Of a stretch of DNA of 63,319 nt, positions 36,059 through 43,463 are shown in pieces. A program made the translations under genes and the position numbers. The notes below the pieces were generated by a model. It saw only the letters and a list, made by a program, of their open reading frames with translations. It was not told the DNA's origin and made no database searches. Source of the stretch: a virus; the IMG/VR virus record IMGVR_UViG_3300044833_000023, positions 1 through 63,319 of that record; one strand, 5' to 3'. Within the stretch, counting starts at the first letter, position 1. Every line of letters begins with the position of its first letter.

Positions 36059-36420
36059 CAGGCGGCGGGATCGACCGGGAGCGGTTGAGCGACGACATCG
36101 ACTGTATCGATGACATCGGGTGCGGGCGGCGGCTCGGTCGTGGTCGGGGCCTGGTTCATGAAGCCTTCGAGCTTCGCTTCGAGCGCGTCGATCTTGAACA
36201 GCGCGTCGCTCAGAGCGTCCTCGGCGTGCTCAAAGCGGGCTTCGAGGGCCGCCACGAAATCCGCTGGGACGCCGGTTGCGGGATCGGCGCTGCGCTCGAA
36301 CAGTGTCTTGAAGGCGCCGTTGATGCGGCTGACGCACTCCTGCCAAGTGGTGCCGAATTCAGACGTATGGCCTGTCGCGGGACCGCGGTGGACATCGGGA
36401 GCTTGGATGGGATCAAACAT
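36058..36420 (-). CDS. Small coiled-coil protein
   Basis: The protein has 120 residues. A central helical heptad region (FVAALEARFEHAEDALSDAL followed by FKIDALEAKLEGF) predicts a coiled coil, with a Pro/Thr-rich tail. It overlaps the downstream gene by one base. The function is unknown, perhaps virion-associated. Confidence 0.6.
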   Translation of the reverse strand: MFDPIQAPDVHRGPATGHTSEFGTTWQECVSRINGAFKTLFERSADPATGVPADFVAALEARFEHAEDALSDALFKIDALEAKLEGFMNQAPTTTEPPPAPDVIDTVDVVAQPLPVDPAA

Positions 36421-36429
36421 GGGTCGTCC

Positions 36430-36600
36430 TCATGGTGCGTATGGCCCCTTCTTGGAGTTGTCTCCGGTGAAGGTGTGGCCGGTGAATTCGTAGAAAGGCT
36501 CGTTGCGCTTGGCGTGCTCGAAGTCGGGATCGGCCTTGAGCACGAACGATTTGAAGGGCGTGATGCGCGTCACGACCTTGGTGGTGGGTGTCTGCGCCAT
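36430..36600 (-). CDS. Short protein, 56 residues
   Basis: Translation gives MAQTPTTKVVTRITPFKSFV, continuing to a C-terminal TFTGDNSKKGPYAP. ATG 36600 overlaps the preceding TGA by one base, matching the coupling used throughout this operon. It has a single beta-rich motif (FYEFTGHTFTGDN). The function is unknown. Confidence 0.6.
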   Translation of the reverse strand: MAQTPTTKVVTRITPFKSFVLKADPDFEHAKRNEPFYEFTGHTFTGDNSKKGPYAP

Positions 36601-36803
36601 CAGACGGCCTGCCCGTTGTGGCTGGTGTCGAGCAGCGCGTCGTCTTCAGTGAAAACGCATTTGGTCTTGCAGGTCGGGCACGTCACGGTGCGCCCACGAT
36701 CGGCAGGGAACAGGAACGTCTCGCCGCAACCGCACTCGATCGGCCAGCACTGGTTGTGACCGCGCCCCTGTAGGGAGCGCGGGATTTCAGAGAGAACCTT
36801 CAT
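36600..36803 (-). CDS. Zinc-ribbon protein
   Basis: This 67-residue protein has two cysteine pairs (IECGCGETF and VTCPTCKTKC) of a zinc ribbon. It begins at an A9-ATG and overlaps the preceding gene by 17 bases in another frame. It may be a DNA- or protein-binding helper of packaging; the specific role is unknown. Confidence 0.65.
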   Translation of the reverse strand: MKVLSEIPRSLQGRGHNQCWPIECGCGETFLFPADRGRTVTCPTCKTKCVFTEDDALLDTSHNGQAV

Positions 36804-37215
36804 TTTTTTTTGGCTCTCCCTGCGCCTGGGCGGCAGCGAGGGTGATCGTCACGGGCGGTAGCGGCGTCGGAGCCGGGTCAGTCAGCGCCGGCCCGCCGTT
36901 GCTGAACTGCCCGATACCTGACATCAGATCGTCGGCCTCCGCGTTGATCGCGGCGGCGATCTTCTCCGCCTGACCAGCGGCGCTACCGAGGTTATCGACC
37001 GCATCGCCGATCTTGGAGTGGGCGTCTGCCACGCGAGCTTTCGCCTGGGCGATCATGTCTTTGATGGAGCTGGACAGATGGCTTGCGCCGGTGATGGACA
37101 TTGGACGAACCTTTTTGTTGCGGGACTGGCGGGCTTCTCGGCTCAACTGGAGCATCGCGGCCGATAGATCGCGGCGCGCTGCGTAGAAGCGCATCTCATC
37201 GTGTCGGGTGGTCAT
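36787..37215 (-). CDS. Hypothetical helical protein after terminase
   Basis: The protein has 142 residues from ATG 37215, which overlaps the terminase stop (TAATG). An internal ATG at 37101 is an alternative start. The middle is helical (SIKDMIAQAKARVADAHSKI; AAGQAEKIAAAINAEADDLM) and the tail is Pro/Thr-rich. It ends in a nine-A run leading into the zinc-ribbon gene. Confidence 0.6.
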   Translation of the reverse strand: MTTRHDEMRFYAARRDLSAAMLQLSREARQSRNKKVRPMSITGASHLSSSIKDMIAQAKARVADAHSKIGDAVDNLGSAAGQAEKIAAAINAEADDLMSGIGQFSNGGPALTDPAPTPLPPVTITLAAAQAQGEPKKNEGSL

Positions 37216-38999
37216 TAGCTGTCGGCGTAGACGCGAGCCTCGGCGGCGCGCGACTCGAACATGATCGGAGCCTTGGGCTCCATGTCGTAGATGCGCGAGC
37301 AAGCGTCGATCAGATCGTCGTGCGGCGCGAAGGGATGGAAGACCGCTTCCTCGATAAAGGCGCGGGTCAGGTCGTAGACGTCGCCGGTTTCGTCGCGGCG
37401 CTTGAGCGCGGTGACGATGCGGTGGCGGGCCCCAGACGCTGCAAGGCCGCGCTGGGCCTTGGTGAAGTCCACCATCGGGCGGTAGATGATGGTCCCGACG
37501 GCCGGGTTATCTATTTGCCCGGCGTCTTCCGCGAGCTTCTGGTTCTCGGCGCTCCAGACTTCCCAGAGCGACGACTTGCCTTGCAGCCCGCCGTAGTCCG
37601 GGTGGTAGACAACGGCCGGCAGATGAAACAGGCCCTTGCCCATGTCGGGTTCGAGCCGTTCGATGCGGTCGTTCTTCGAGTGCTTGCCGTCCTTGGTGGA
37701 CCCAAGTTCGTCGATCTGGAACTGCCGGTTCTCTTTTTCCTGCAATTCCTGAATGACTTCGAGGTCACTCTGCATCCCGTACTGCTCGTAGCCGACGCGG
37801 CACATCTGGACGCCGGGATGGTTGGTCCACTTGGCCTCAAGCTGCTTGATCTTCTGCCACCGCTCGGAGAGCTTCATCCGGTGCCGGTAGCCGTCGATCA
37901 GGTACTTGTTGCCGCCCTGGTCGATACCGATGACGGCGATCGCGGTGCGGTCCGAGCGTTGCGTGCGCCCCTTCGACGGGTCGCAGAGGATGTAGACGTT
38001 CATCACCGACGGCAGCACTTCGTAGTGCCGGAACGACGTCGCGGTGAATGTTGCTTCGTTCGATGACGTCGGGTTCAGAAGCATCTGAGCCGATACCGTC
38101 GACCGCTGGGTGAGCTTGACCTCGTTCCAACGCTTGTCGGTCATCAGGATCGGCTTGCCCTTGAGCGTGCCGTCATGTGTTGCCGGGTATCGCCGCTCCT
38201 TCAGCGTCTTGCGCTCCAGCATGATGCCGTAGCTGTCGCCGAACGAGTATCGCGTGCCCCAATGCCATTTGCGGGTGCCGCCCAACTGCCCGAGGTTGTC
38301 GGACAGTTCCCACCGTTCCGTCACCTTCTTAATCATGTCGGGGTTGCCGACCAACTTCTCGGTGACGAGATCGTCATAGTCCAGAAGCCGGAAGTGCTTG
38401 CCGGTTGGCATCGCGTCGATGATGCCGTGGGCCTCGACCGTCGCTTCTCGCGGGTTACCCCTGCGCTTGACGACGAGACCTTCTTCACGCGACCAGCGCG
38501 GCGCCTCCTTGCGGGGATGTTTCCAGAACACATCCGAGTGGATGCGCTTCAGATCATCGTTGTTCTCCAACTCCTGTTGGATTTGCAGGAGAAACGGCTT
38601 TGCCACGTCGCCGGTGCAGGACAGGATCGCGACCGTGATCTCGGGGTCAATGATGACCTCCTGAATGATCCCGGCGAACGTCCCGATCGACGACTTGTAG
38701 TGATACCGCGCCCACAGATCGAGGCGCCCATCGGGCTGCGCTTCAACCTCGCGGCAGCGGTCGTAGAGCCATGGATGCCAGGCATCCTGCCGGTGCAGCG
38801 TGACTGTGAGCAGGTAGAACCTGTCATTGGCATTGAGCAGCGCGCGAGCGGCGTCGCTGATTTCGTCGCCATCCTCGCGGACGAAATTCATCCACTGATT
38901 GAAGTCGAGGTACGGCAGGTAGTCGGTAATGAACTCGCCAATGCCGGGATCAGCGGCTTCAGCCGCCTCTAAGTACCGTCCGCCCTTTAGCTTTCGCAC
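37215..38999 (-). CDS. terL: Terminase large subunit
   Basis: The 594-residue DNA-packaging motor. The ATPase part has a degenerate Walker A (RYHYKSSIGTFAG, near 100) and Walker B LLDYDDLVTE (Asp207-Asp210). The RNase H-like nuclease part has CDPSKGR (Asp340) and HDDLIDA (Asp561-Asp562). A GTG start at 38999 directly follows the small-subunit stop (TGAGTG). The circular map and P22-like neighbours fit headful packaging. Confidence 0.88.
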   Translation of the reverse strand: MRKLKGGRYLEAAEAADPGIGEFITDYLPYLDFNQWMNFVREDGDEISDAARALLNANDRFYLLTVTLHRQDAWHPWLYDRCREVEAQPDGRLDLWARYHYKSSIGTFAGIIQEVIIDPEITVAILSCTGDVAKPFLLQIQQELENNDDLKRIHSDVFWKHPRKEAPRWSREEGLVVKRRGNPREATVEAHGIIDAMPTGKHFRLLDYDDLVTEKLVGNPDMIKKVTERWELSDNLGQLGGTRKWHWGTRYSFGDSYGIMLERKTLKERRYPATHDGTLKGKPILMTDKRWNEVKLTQRSTVSAQMLLNPTSSNEATFTATSFRHYEVLPSVMNVYILCDPSKGRTQRSDRTAIAVIGIDQGGNKYLIDGYRHRMKLSERWQKIKQLEAKWTNHPGVQMCRVGYEQYGMQSDLEVIQELQEKENRQFQIDELGSTKDGKHSKNDRIERLEPDMGKGLFHLPAVVYHPDYGGLQGKSSLWEVWSAENQKLAEDAGQIDNPAVGTIIYRPMVDFTKAQRGLAASGARHRIVTALKRRDETGDVYDLTRAFIEEAVFHPFAPHDDLIDACSRIYDMEPKAPIMFESRAAEARVYADS

Positions 39000-39599
39000 T
39001 CAATCGACCATTCCCGCGGACTTCTTGAAACGATCTATCGCATCACGCACCGGGGTCGGCTTGTTCACCGTGCCCTCAATGACGCGGGGATCGCCGTTCT
39101 GCGGGGCCTGATCCGTTCCGCCGACGTGCTTGACTTGCGACGCCTCAGTAATCGCGTGTAGCAATCTAGCAACGTCGCCCGGAGACTGGAGGGTCAACGG
39201 CCCGATCATCGCGGCGAGTTCTTCGCCCACAACGATCCCGGCAATCAACCCAACCTGCTGCATCCTCGCCTGATTTTCGGCAACGGTGCAGAGGTACAAC
39301 TCGTCTATTCGCGCCAGCCGGCGCTCGACCATGGTGGTCACGTCTTGCATGGCGGCCTCGACCACTTCCTTCGTGGGAGGCGTCTTCGGTTTCTTGGGGG
39401 CCGTTTTCTTTGTGACCACCAGCGACCTCTCGGCCTTCTTTACGCTCGGCTCGGCCCATTTGTTCTTCTTGAGCCGTTGGACGGCCTTGTAGTTTATGGC
39501 GAAGCCCTTCGTCACCAAGATCGCAACGACCTTGGGCGCGCTCGGGTTGACGGTGGCCTCCCACGTCGCCCTGACCAATGCTGCCGATGGCTTCTTCAT
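39000..39599 (-). CDS. Terminase small subunit-like DNA-binding protein
   Basis: The protein has 199 residues. The basic N-terminus has a helix-turn-helix-like sequence (VVAILVTKGFAINYKAVQRL) followed by a Lys/Pro-rich linker and a helical oligomerisation region (VEAAMQDVTTMVERRLARID). It lies immediately before terL and ends one base before the terL GTG. The role is assigned by position and build. Confidence 0.7.
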   Translation of the reverse strand: MKKPSAALVRATWEATVNPSAPKVVAILVTKGFAINYKAVQRLKKNKWAEPSVKKAERSLVVTKKTAPKKPKTPPTKEVVEAAMQDVTTMVERRLARIDELYLCTVAENQARMQQVGLIAGIVVGEELAAMIGPLTLQSPGDVARLLHAITEASQVKHVGGTDQAPQNGDPRVIEGTVNKPTPVRDAIDRFKKSAGMVD

Positions 39600-40321
39600 G
39601 TGAGGCCGGCCGGGATCGTCGCCGGGCCTGCGCTCGCATCGGCCTGTAGAATAGGTGCCGCAGCCGGTGGAGCGTCCCTTCTCACACCGGACTGCGGCGG
39701 TGCCTGCTCAGTTACGGGCGGCACACTCGCGGGCGGGGACGTCGCTGCTGTCTGAATTGGTTCGCCGTAGGATGATGGCGGCTTGGTGTCGGTCTCGACC
39801 GGCTCGCCGTAGCTGCTCGGTAGCACCTGCGGTCTGGTATCGAAGGTCTTGGCGCGCTTCTCGACATCGGCCATGACGGACCGATTGAGTGCGCCGACGG
39901 TGCCAGCCTTCGCAAAGTGCGGGTTTTGCGCCATCTCGTTCGGTGTGAACACGGCGTCGACGGGCGTCTGCGGGTCCATGCCCATCATCCTCGCAGCGCG
40001 CGCGCCGCCGAAATGGTGACCGGCGTATGCTTCAGCGTCGGTCGGTTGACGGCCGAGAACGGTCGCCATCTCGCCCTTTACGTCCTTGATGAAGCCGGTC
40101 CAAGCCTTCGCCTGGGCGTATGGATCGGCACTGTTGCCGGCGCCGTAGGCCATCCGGTGATCGCCGCGCATCTGAAACACACCAGCGATGGTCCTGCTCG
40201 CGCGCGCCTGCGGATTGAAGGCGCTCTCACGTTGGGCAATCGCCAGCGCGTACTTCGGGTCTACGCCGCCCTCACGGGCCGCCTTGACGATGGCGGCCTT
40301 GACGGCTTCGACGTCGGTCAC
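39596..40321 (-). CDS. SLT-type lytic transglycosylase, virion-associated
   Basis: The protein has 241 residues. Residues 1-130 carry the soluble lytic transglycosylase fold: GVDPKYALAIAQRESAFNPQ with candidate catalytic Glu32, then SRTIAGVFQM and AYAGHHFGGARA. The C-terminal tail contains two SSYGEP motifs, which recur near the N-terminus of the giant polyvalent protein. It probably opens peptidoglycan during DNA ejection. It overlaps the small terminase gene (ATGA), so it heads the late operon. Confidence 0.82.
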   Translation of the reverse strand: MTDVEAVKAAIVKAAREGGVDPKYALAIAQRESAFNPQARASRTIAGVFQMRGDHRMAYGAGNSADPYAQAKAWTGFIKDVKGEMATVLGRQPTDAEAYAGHHFGGARAARMMGMDPQTPVDAVFTPNEMAQNPHFAKAGTVGALNRSVMADVEKRAKTFDTRPQVLPSSYGEPVETDTKPPSSYGEPIQTAATSPPASVPPVTEQAPPQSGVRRDAPPAAAPILQADASAGPATIPAGLT

Positions 40322-40325
40322 GGGC

Positions 40326-40538
40326 CTATATTCTTCGCGTTACGACGAGCGTGCAACTCGCCTCGGTCAAGACGATCGCGAACGGCATCATCGCCTTGGT
40401 GTATCCGGACGCACGAGCAGCGGCCTCATCACCCATTGTTTTGCAGGTATGCTGGTCGTACTGGACCCGCGAATGCATATTGAAGCTGTTGCGCTCGCCC
40501 GGCAGGATGATCGTGATGACGACCAGAAAGGCGTACAT
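40326..40538 (-). CDS. Small protein with N-terminal hydrophobic segment
   Basis: This 70-residue protein starts MYAFLVVITIILPGERN, a possible membrane anchor, then a soluble part with four Met and two Cys. Its start overlaps the preceding stop by one base. The function is unknown. Confidence 0.55.
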   Translation of the reverse strand: MYAFLVVITIILPGERNSFNMHSRVQYDQHTCKTMGDEAAARASGYTKAMMPFAIVLTEASCTLVVTRRI

Positions 40539-40744
40539 CAGCGCTTGGCTTCCTCGATCACCAGGCGCCGGGAACTATGGACGTGGACCTCACGGGTCTC
40601 GGTCGGCCTCAGCGTGAAGCTGTCCGCCTGCTTCCAGGCGTCGGTATGCTTCTGCGTCGCGAAGTCGAAGACCTTATCCTCGACGGACACGTCAACCGAC
40701 CATGGGCTCTGATCGGGACATGCAATTACTACCTTGGTGGTCAT
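40538..40744 (-). CDS. Small beta-rich protein at the start of the late operon
   Basis: This 68-residue protein reads MTTKVVIACPDQSPWSVDVS, ending HVHSSRRLVIEEAKR. It is the first gene downstream of the tRNA region and overlaps the next start. The function is unknown. Confidence 0.55.
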   Translation of the reverse strand: MTTKVVIACPDQSPWSVDVSVEDKVFDFATQKHTDAWKQADSFTLRPTETREVHVHSSRRLVIEEAKR

Positions 40745-40776
40745 GAGACCCTTTCTCGTGGGACGTTAGAGTGAAT

Positions 40777-40884
40777 TGGCATCTGACGGCTGGGTTCGCG
40801 CGCTTCGACCAGCAACCTCCCCTCATGCCTGCCGCTATTCACGGTTCCGGGTGATCGGGGTGCTCTCATTGAGCTACGTCAGAT
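40777..40884 (-). ncRNA. tRNA-like element with 8-bp acceptor stem and encoded CCA
   Basis: On the minus strand, 5' ATCTGACG pairs perfectly with 3' CGTCAGAT, followed by G and CCA. TA and a D-arm-like hairpin GCTC-AATGA-GAGC follow the 5' strand as in tRNA. A GCTGG/CCAGC stem stands where the T-arm belongs, but its loop is too long and lacks TTCRA. I cannot place a normal anticodon arm in the 108 bases. It may be a decayed or remodelled tRNA, or a functional tRNA mimic. Confidence 0.4.
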
Positions 40885-41008
40885 ATAGCGCTCCTTGGTC
40901 CGCAAGGCCGTCGATCGACCGACCGCTGCGTTCGTCTCGTCACAGGCAGAGCTTGCGCCGGAAACTACCGACTGTGAACCGCCCCGTGGCGTCGAGCCAA
41001 GGATACTG

Positions 41009-41083
41009 TGGAGCCCGAGGACAGAGTTGAACTGCCGACCCGCTGTTTACAAAACAGCCGCTCTACCACTGAGCTACTGGGGC
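41009..41083 (-). tRNA. tRNA-Thr (anticodon UGU)
   Basis: This 75-base cloverleaf includes an encoded CCA. The acceptor GCCCCAG/CTCGGGC has one C-C mismatch. The D arm is GCTC-AGTGGTA-GAGC, the anticodon arm GCTGT-TTTGTAA-ACAGC with TGT at 34-36, and the T arm GGCAG-TTCAACT-CTGTC. G1-C72 and C2-G71 fit Thr identity. It decodes ACA, a rare codon in such GC-rich genomes. It lies between early and late genes, far from the integrase, so it is cargo, not the attachment target. Confidence 0.85.
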
Positions 41084-41137
41084 AATTGGTTGACCGGCAT
41101 TTCACCGGCCGGCGAGATCACATGGCCTCGCTGAATT

Positions 41138-41171
41138 GAAAACCCCGCCGCAGTTCGCACCTGCGACGGGG
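41138..41171 (-). terminator. Strong leftward terminator before tRNA-Thr
   Basis: On the minus strand CCCCGTCGCAG pairs with CTGCGGCGGGG (one mismatch, loop of seven), followed by TTTTC. It marks the end of the leftward early transcript or of an RNA starting near 41450. Late expression would need antitermination or a separate promoter. Confidence 0.75.
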
Positions 41172-41496
41172 GTCTGGAAGCAGAAAGAATGAGACTTGCG
41201 GTTGTTCTGCCCGTCTGCGGCTTTACCCGCCGGGGCTCATGTAACCCTCCTGGGTGGATGGGCTTGGTGAACTAGGGGTTTCGGTGGCGTCCTACCCTAC
41301 TTGCTGCTGAGCTATCTCAGTTAGACGATGACCTCCTGGGCCATAGGGAGTCGAACCCCAATTTCCACCGAACTGTTCGACGGGCAATCCCGCCATGTGT
41401 TTTTGGTCTAAGTGATTTGCGAGTCGGCTACAAGAGCCAGCATACCGCAATGTCAACTCTAATTTGCGTGGTCCACCGTTTTCTTCGCACTCCAAA
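41172..41496 (-). other. Non-coding interval with tRNA-like fragment and possible promoter
   Basis: No supportable ORF is present. On the minus strand a TTGACA at 41451-41456 could be a -35 box, but the hexamer 17 bp further (TTGTAG) is a poor -10. A perfect T-arm (TGGGG-TTCGACT-CCCTA) lies near 41342-41362 and is followed by an acceptor-like TGGCCCA, but no matching 5' half is found. A GCGGG/CCCGT hairpin precedes it. This looks like tRNA debris or a structured RNA. Confidence 0.4.
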
Positions 41497-42129
41497 TCAG
41501 TGAGCGACGTAGCACCGCTGATAGACGAACCGCTCGGGCAAGACGGCCGGCAGGCGACTACTCAACCGGCAAAGCGCCGCGGCGACGGTCGCGAGCGGGC
41601 CTGCCTTGCGATAGGCGTTGAGGTTGCGCCACTCAATGCACGACATGCCGTGCCTGGCGAACGTGTCCTCGATCCCGCCGTGAGTGAAGTACGTCCGATG
41701 CTCGTTCGAGCCGATGATGGGCCCCGAGAGGATGAAGGTCTTGCCCGCGTGCTCGGTCGCCAGCTTTCGGAAGAACGCTTCCTGCTCGCTCGGCGAGAGG
41801 TAATAGAGGCATTCGATGGCGGCTACGACGTCGTAGCCGGCAAAGCTGATGCTCAGAAAGTCCGACGCCTCGAACGTCGCGTTCGGAAGCGAGAGGGCGC
41901 TCGCGCGCGATACCGCGATGGGGCTGATGTCGACGCCCCTGATGTTGCGGGCGCCCCGAAAGACCGATGCGGTCAAGTGCCCCTCGCCGCACCCGAGCTC
42001 CAGGACGGACTTGCCGGCGACGTGAGGCTCTATGATCGCTGACAGCGCCCGGTCCCGACGCGATGCGCGGCCGATCGCCCAGGGATCAGGAGATCGGTAG
42101 TAGCTATCGAAGTCGCTGGCGCTGCGCAT
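41497..42129 (-). CDS. NodS-like SAM-dependent methyltransferase
   Basis: This 210-residue class I methyltransferase has the N-terminal YYRSPDPW motif of the NodS-like group, motif I VLELGCGEGHLT (about 43-54), acidic GVDISP ending the next strand, FEASDF, and IECLYYLSPSEQEAFF. In rhizobia NodS N-methylates the Nod-factor backbone; the substrate here cannot be inferred. It is the last early-side gene before the tRNA region and looks like cargo: lysogenic conversion or modification of phage or host molecules. Confidence 0.72.
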   Translation of the reverse strand: MRSASDFDSYYRSPDPWAIGRASRRDRALSAIIEPHVAGKSVLELGCGEGHLTASVFRGARNIRGVDISPIAVSRASALSLPNATFEASDFLSISFAGYDVVAAIECLYYLSPSEQEAFFRKLATEHAGKTFILSGPIIGSNEHRTYFTHGGIEDTFARHGMSCIEWRNLNAYRKAGPLATVAAALCRLSSRLPAVLPERFVYQRCYVAH

Positions 42130-42149
42130 GGCGGGGTTGTATCACGCCT

Positions 42150-42365
42150 TCAGAGCAGCTTCCACGCCCATTTGGCGTTCTCGATCTGACGATCGTGGGT
42201 GTACGAGCCAGTCCGGTAGGTCACGCTATCGGGGCAGTCGGCGCCGAGGACGCCAAGCGGCAGCGGCAGCGGGTTCTCGACCACATTGACGTACATCACG
42301 CCGTTCCCGTGCGAGATACGCTGCCCGTCCATCGGTCCACCTTCGGCCTTGCCGTGGTACGTCAC
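42150..42365 (-). CDS. Small hypothetical protein with GTG start
   Basis: The protein has 71 residues. GTG 42365 overlaps the preceding TGA (GTGA). The sequence begins VTYHGKAEGGPMDGQRISHG and is beta-rich. No family is recognised. Confidence 0.6.
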   Translation of the reverse strand: MTYHGKAEGGPMDGQRISHGNGVMYVNVVENPLPLPLGVLGADCPDSVTYRTGSYTHDRQIENAKWAWKLL

Positions 42366-42595
42366 AGCATCCTCCGCGCTTCGTTGAGCGAGTGGATCAG
42401 CATCTCGGTCTCGGTCGCGAGCGCGTCGGCCGGCGCCAAGGTGGTGTCGATCGACGTCGGTAGATGGATCGAGAACGGCGCGCCGTCCACGGTCTTCTTG
42501 ACTGCGAACAGGTCCGGATGCTCTGCAAACGGCGGCAGAACGATCAGTTCCGGCGCGTTCGAGGCCGCGATCGGGAGGGCTTGGTCGTAGTTCAT
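42362..42595 (-). CDS. Small hypothetical protein
   Basis: The protein has 77 residues, MNYDQALPIAASNAPELIVL to a helical C-terminus (ALATETEMLIHSLNEARRML). The start is set by the ATGA overlap with the upstream gene. The function is unknown. Confidence 0.6.
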   Translation of the reverse strand: MNYDQALPIAASNAPELIVLPPFAEHPDLFAVKKTVDGAPFSIHLPTSIDTTLAPADALATETEMLIHSLNEARRML

Positions 42596-42795
42596 TTGGC
42601 TGTCTTTCGTTTGGCTGCGAGGATGAATTCCCCGCATTCTCTCTCGGTGGCGCCGACAACGGGATAGGCGCTGCCGCCTGAAACCTGTATGGCGGGCGGG
42701 TATCGGAAGCAGTTGCCGACTTGGACGGTCTCGCCCTTGCCGTTCTTGCCCTCGCCGATCGTGACGTAGCTGTGGCAGTCTTTGCAGGTCTTCAT
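42592..42795 (-). CDS. Small cysteine-rich zinc-binding-like protein
   Basis: The protein has 67 residues. CKDCHSYVTIGEG, GNCFRYPP and ERECGEF provide four cysteines (CxxC, C, C) suitable for a zinc site. The start is at the ATGA overlap. Related small proteins are common in alphaproteobacterial phages. The function is unknown. Confidence 0.62.
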   Translation of the reverse strand: MKTCKDCHSYVTIGEGKNGKGETVQVGNCFRYPPAIQVSGGSAYPVVGATERECGEFILAAKRKTAK

Positions 42796-42956
42796 GGTTT
42801 TGCTTTCTCCTTCTTGGTTTCCTCGGCCGTCAGTCGGGCTTCGAGGCGCTTGAACGACGCCCGGATTTCGTCGGGGGTGATGGGGAGGCGCTTCGCGGCA
42901 TGGCGACCGATGCCGTCGATGATGGCGAGGTCGAGCAGCCTCTCGCTGATCTTCAT
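42792..42956 (-). CDS. Small helical protein, 54 residues
   Basis: Translation gives MKISERLLDLAIIDGIGRHA, then a basic helix and a charged tail ending EKAKP. ATGA overlaps on both sides support the short gene. It resembles a small regulator, but no family is recognised. Confidence 0.55.
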   Translation of the reverse strand: MKISERLLDLAIIDGIGRHAAKRLPITPDEIRASFKRLEARLTAEETKKEKAKP

Positions 42957-43129
42957 CGCGCCCCCTCCGTCTTGACATACCGGAGCGTGATCTCTTCCCC
43001 GTGCTTGAACAGGCGCATGTCGTAACCCTCGCCCGGCTTGAGGTCGGCTAGGTCGTAGACGGTCGAGATGAACTGGTTGCGAAGGGTCTCGCGACCGAGC
43101 CTTGTGTCTTTTACGGTTAGACCGGCCAT
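42953..43129 (-). CDS. Small hypothetical protein, 58 residues
   Basis: Translation gives MAGLTVKDTRLGRETLRNQF, ending YVKTEGAR, with overlapping start and stop (ATGA) to both neighbours. The predicted structure is mixed and the function is unknown. Confidence 0.55.
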   Translation of the reverse strand: MAGLTVKDTRLGRETLRNQFISTVYDLADLKPGEGYDMRLFKHGEEITLRYVKTEGAR

Positions 43130-43290
43130 CAGCTTATCTTCTCGAAGTAGATGCCGAGCTTTCGGGTGGGCGGCCCCGGATCGCCGGGTTCGCGGACCGC
43201 TGGAGGCTGACCATTGGGCGACTGCGGCGCTTCCTGCTTGGTCTCCTTGTTGAGGTTGTCGCGGTCGAGTTCGTGGTTCAGTTCGCTCAT
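43129..43290 (-). CDS. Small proline-rich protein, 53 residues
   Basis: The sequence MSELNHELDRDNLNKETKQE is followed by a Pro/Gly-rich middle. ATG 43290 overlaps the upstream stop. It is probably disordered; the function is unknown. Confidence 0.5.
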   Translation of the reverse strand: MSELNHELDRDNLNKETKQEAPQSPNGQPPAVREPGDPGPPTRKLGIYFEKIS

Positions 43291-43463
43291 GAAGCCATGA
43301 TCCTTAAAAGCGCCGCGCTGCATTCGGCTATATCGTCGCTGGGCCGCAGCAATCCATGCCGAGCGAAGGCCGCATCCACATCAACTAAATCTTCGGGGTG
43401 AAACTTTTCACCCTTCAGTCTGTCGGCCGCCTCCGCCAGCACGTCACCAATCATATCGCTCAT
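43287..43463 (-). CDS. Small helical acidic protein, 58 residues
   Basis: Translation gives MSDMIGDVLAEAADRLKGEK, ending AALLRIMAS. Both ends overlap neighbours by four bases. The function is unknown. Confidence 0.55.
   Translation of the reverse strand: MSDMIGDVLAEAADRLKGEKFHPEDLVDVDAAFARHGLLRPSDDIAECSAALLRIMAS

Noticed and set aside
37101-38066. Plus-strand ORF of 321 residues across the terminase gene
   Set aside because: Antisense to terL, which has clear ATPase and nuclease motifs.
41009-41083. tRNA-Thr as the integration site
   Set aside because: It is about 22 kb from the integrase and complete with CCA; attP is expected next to int, so the tRNA is cargo.
41342-41362. A second complete tRNA around the perfect T-arm
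   Set aside because: The T-loop and 3' acceptor strand look right, but I found no matching 5' acceptor strand or D/anticodon arms at usable distance.
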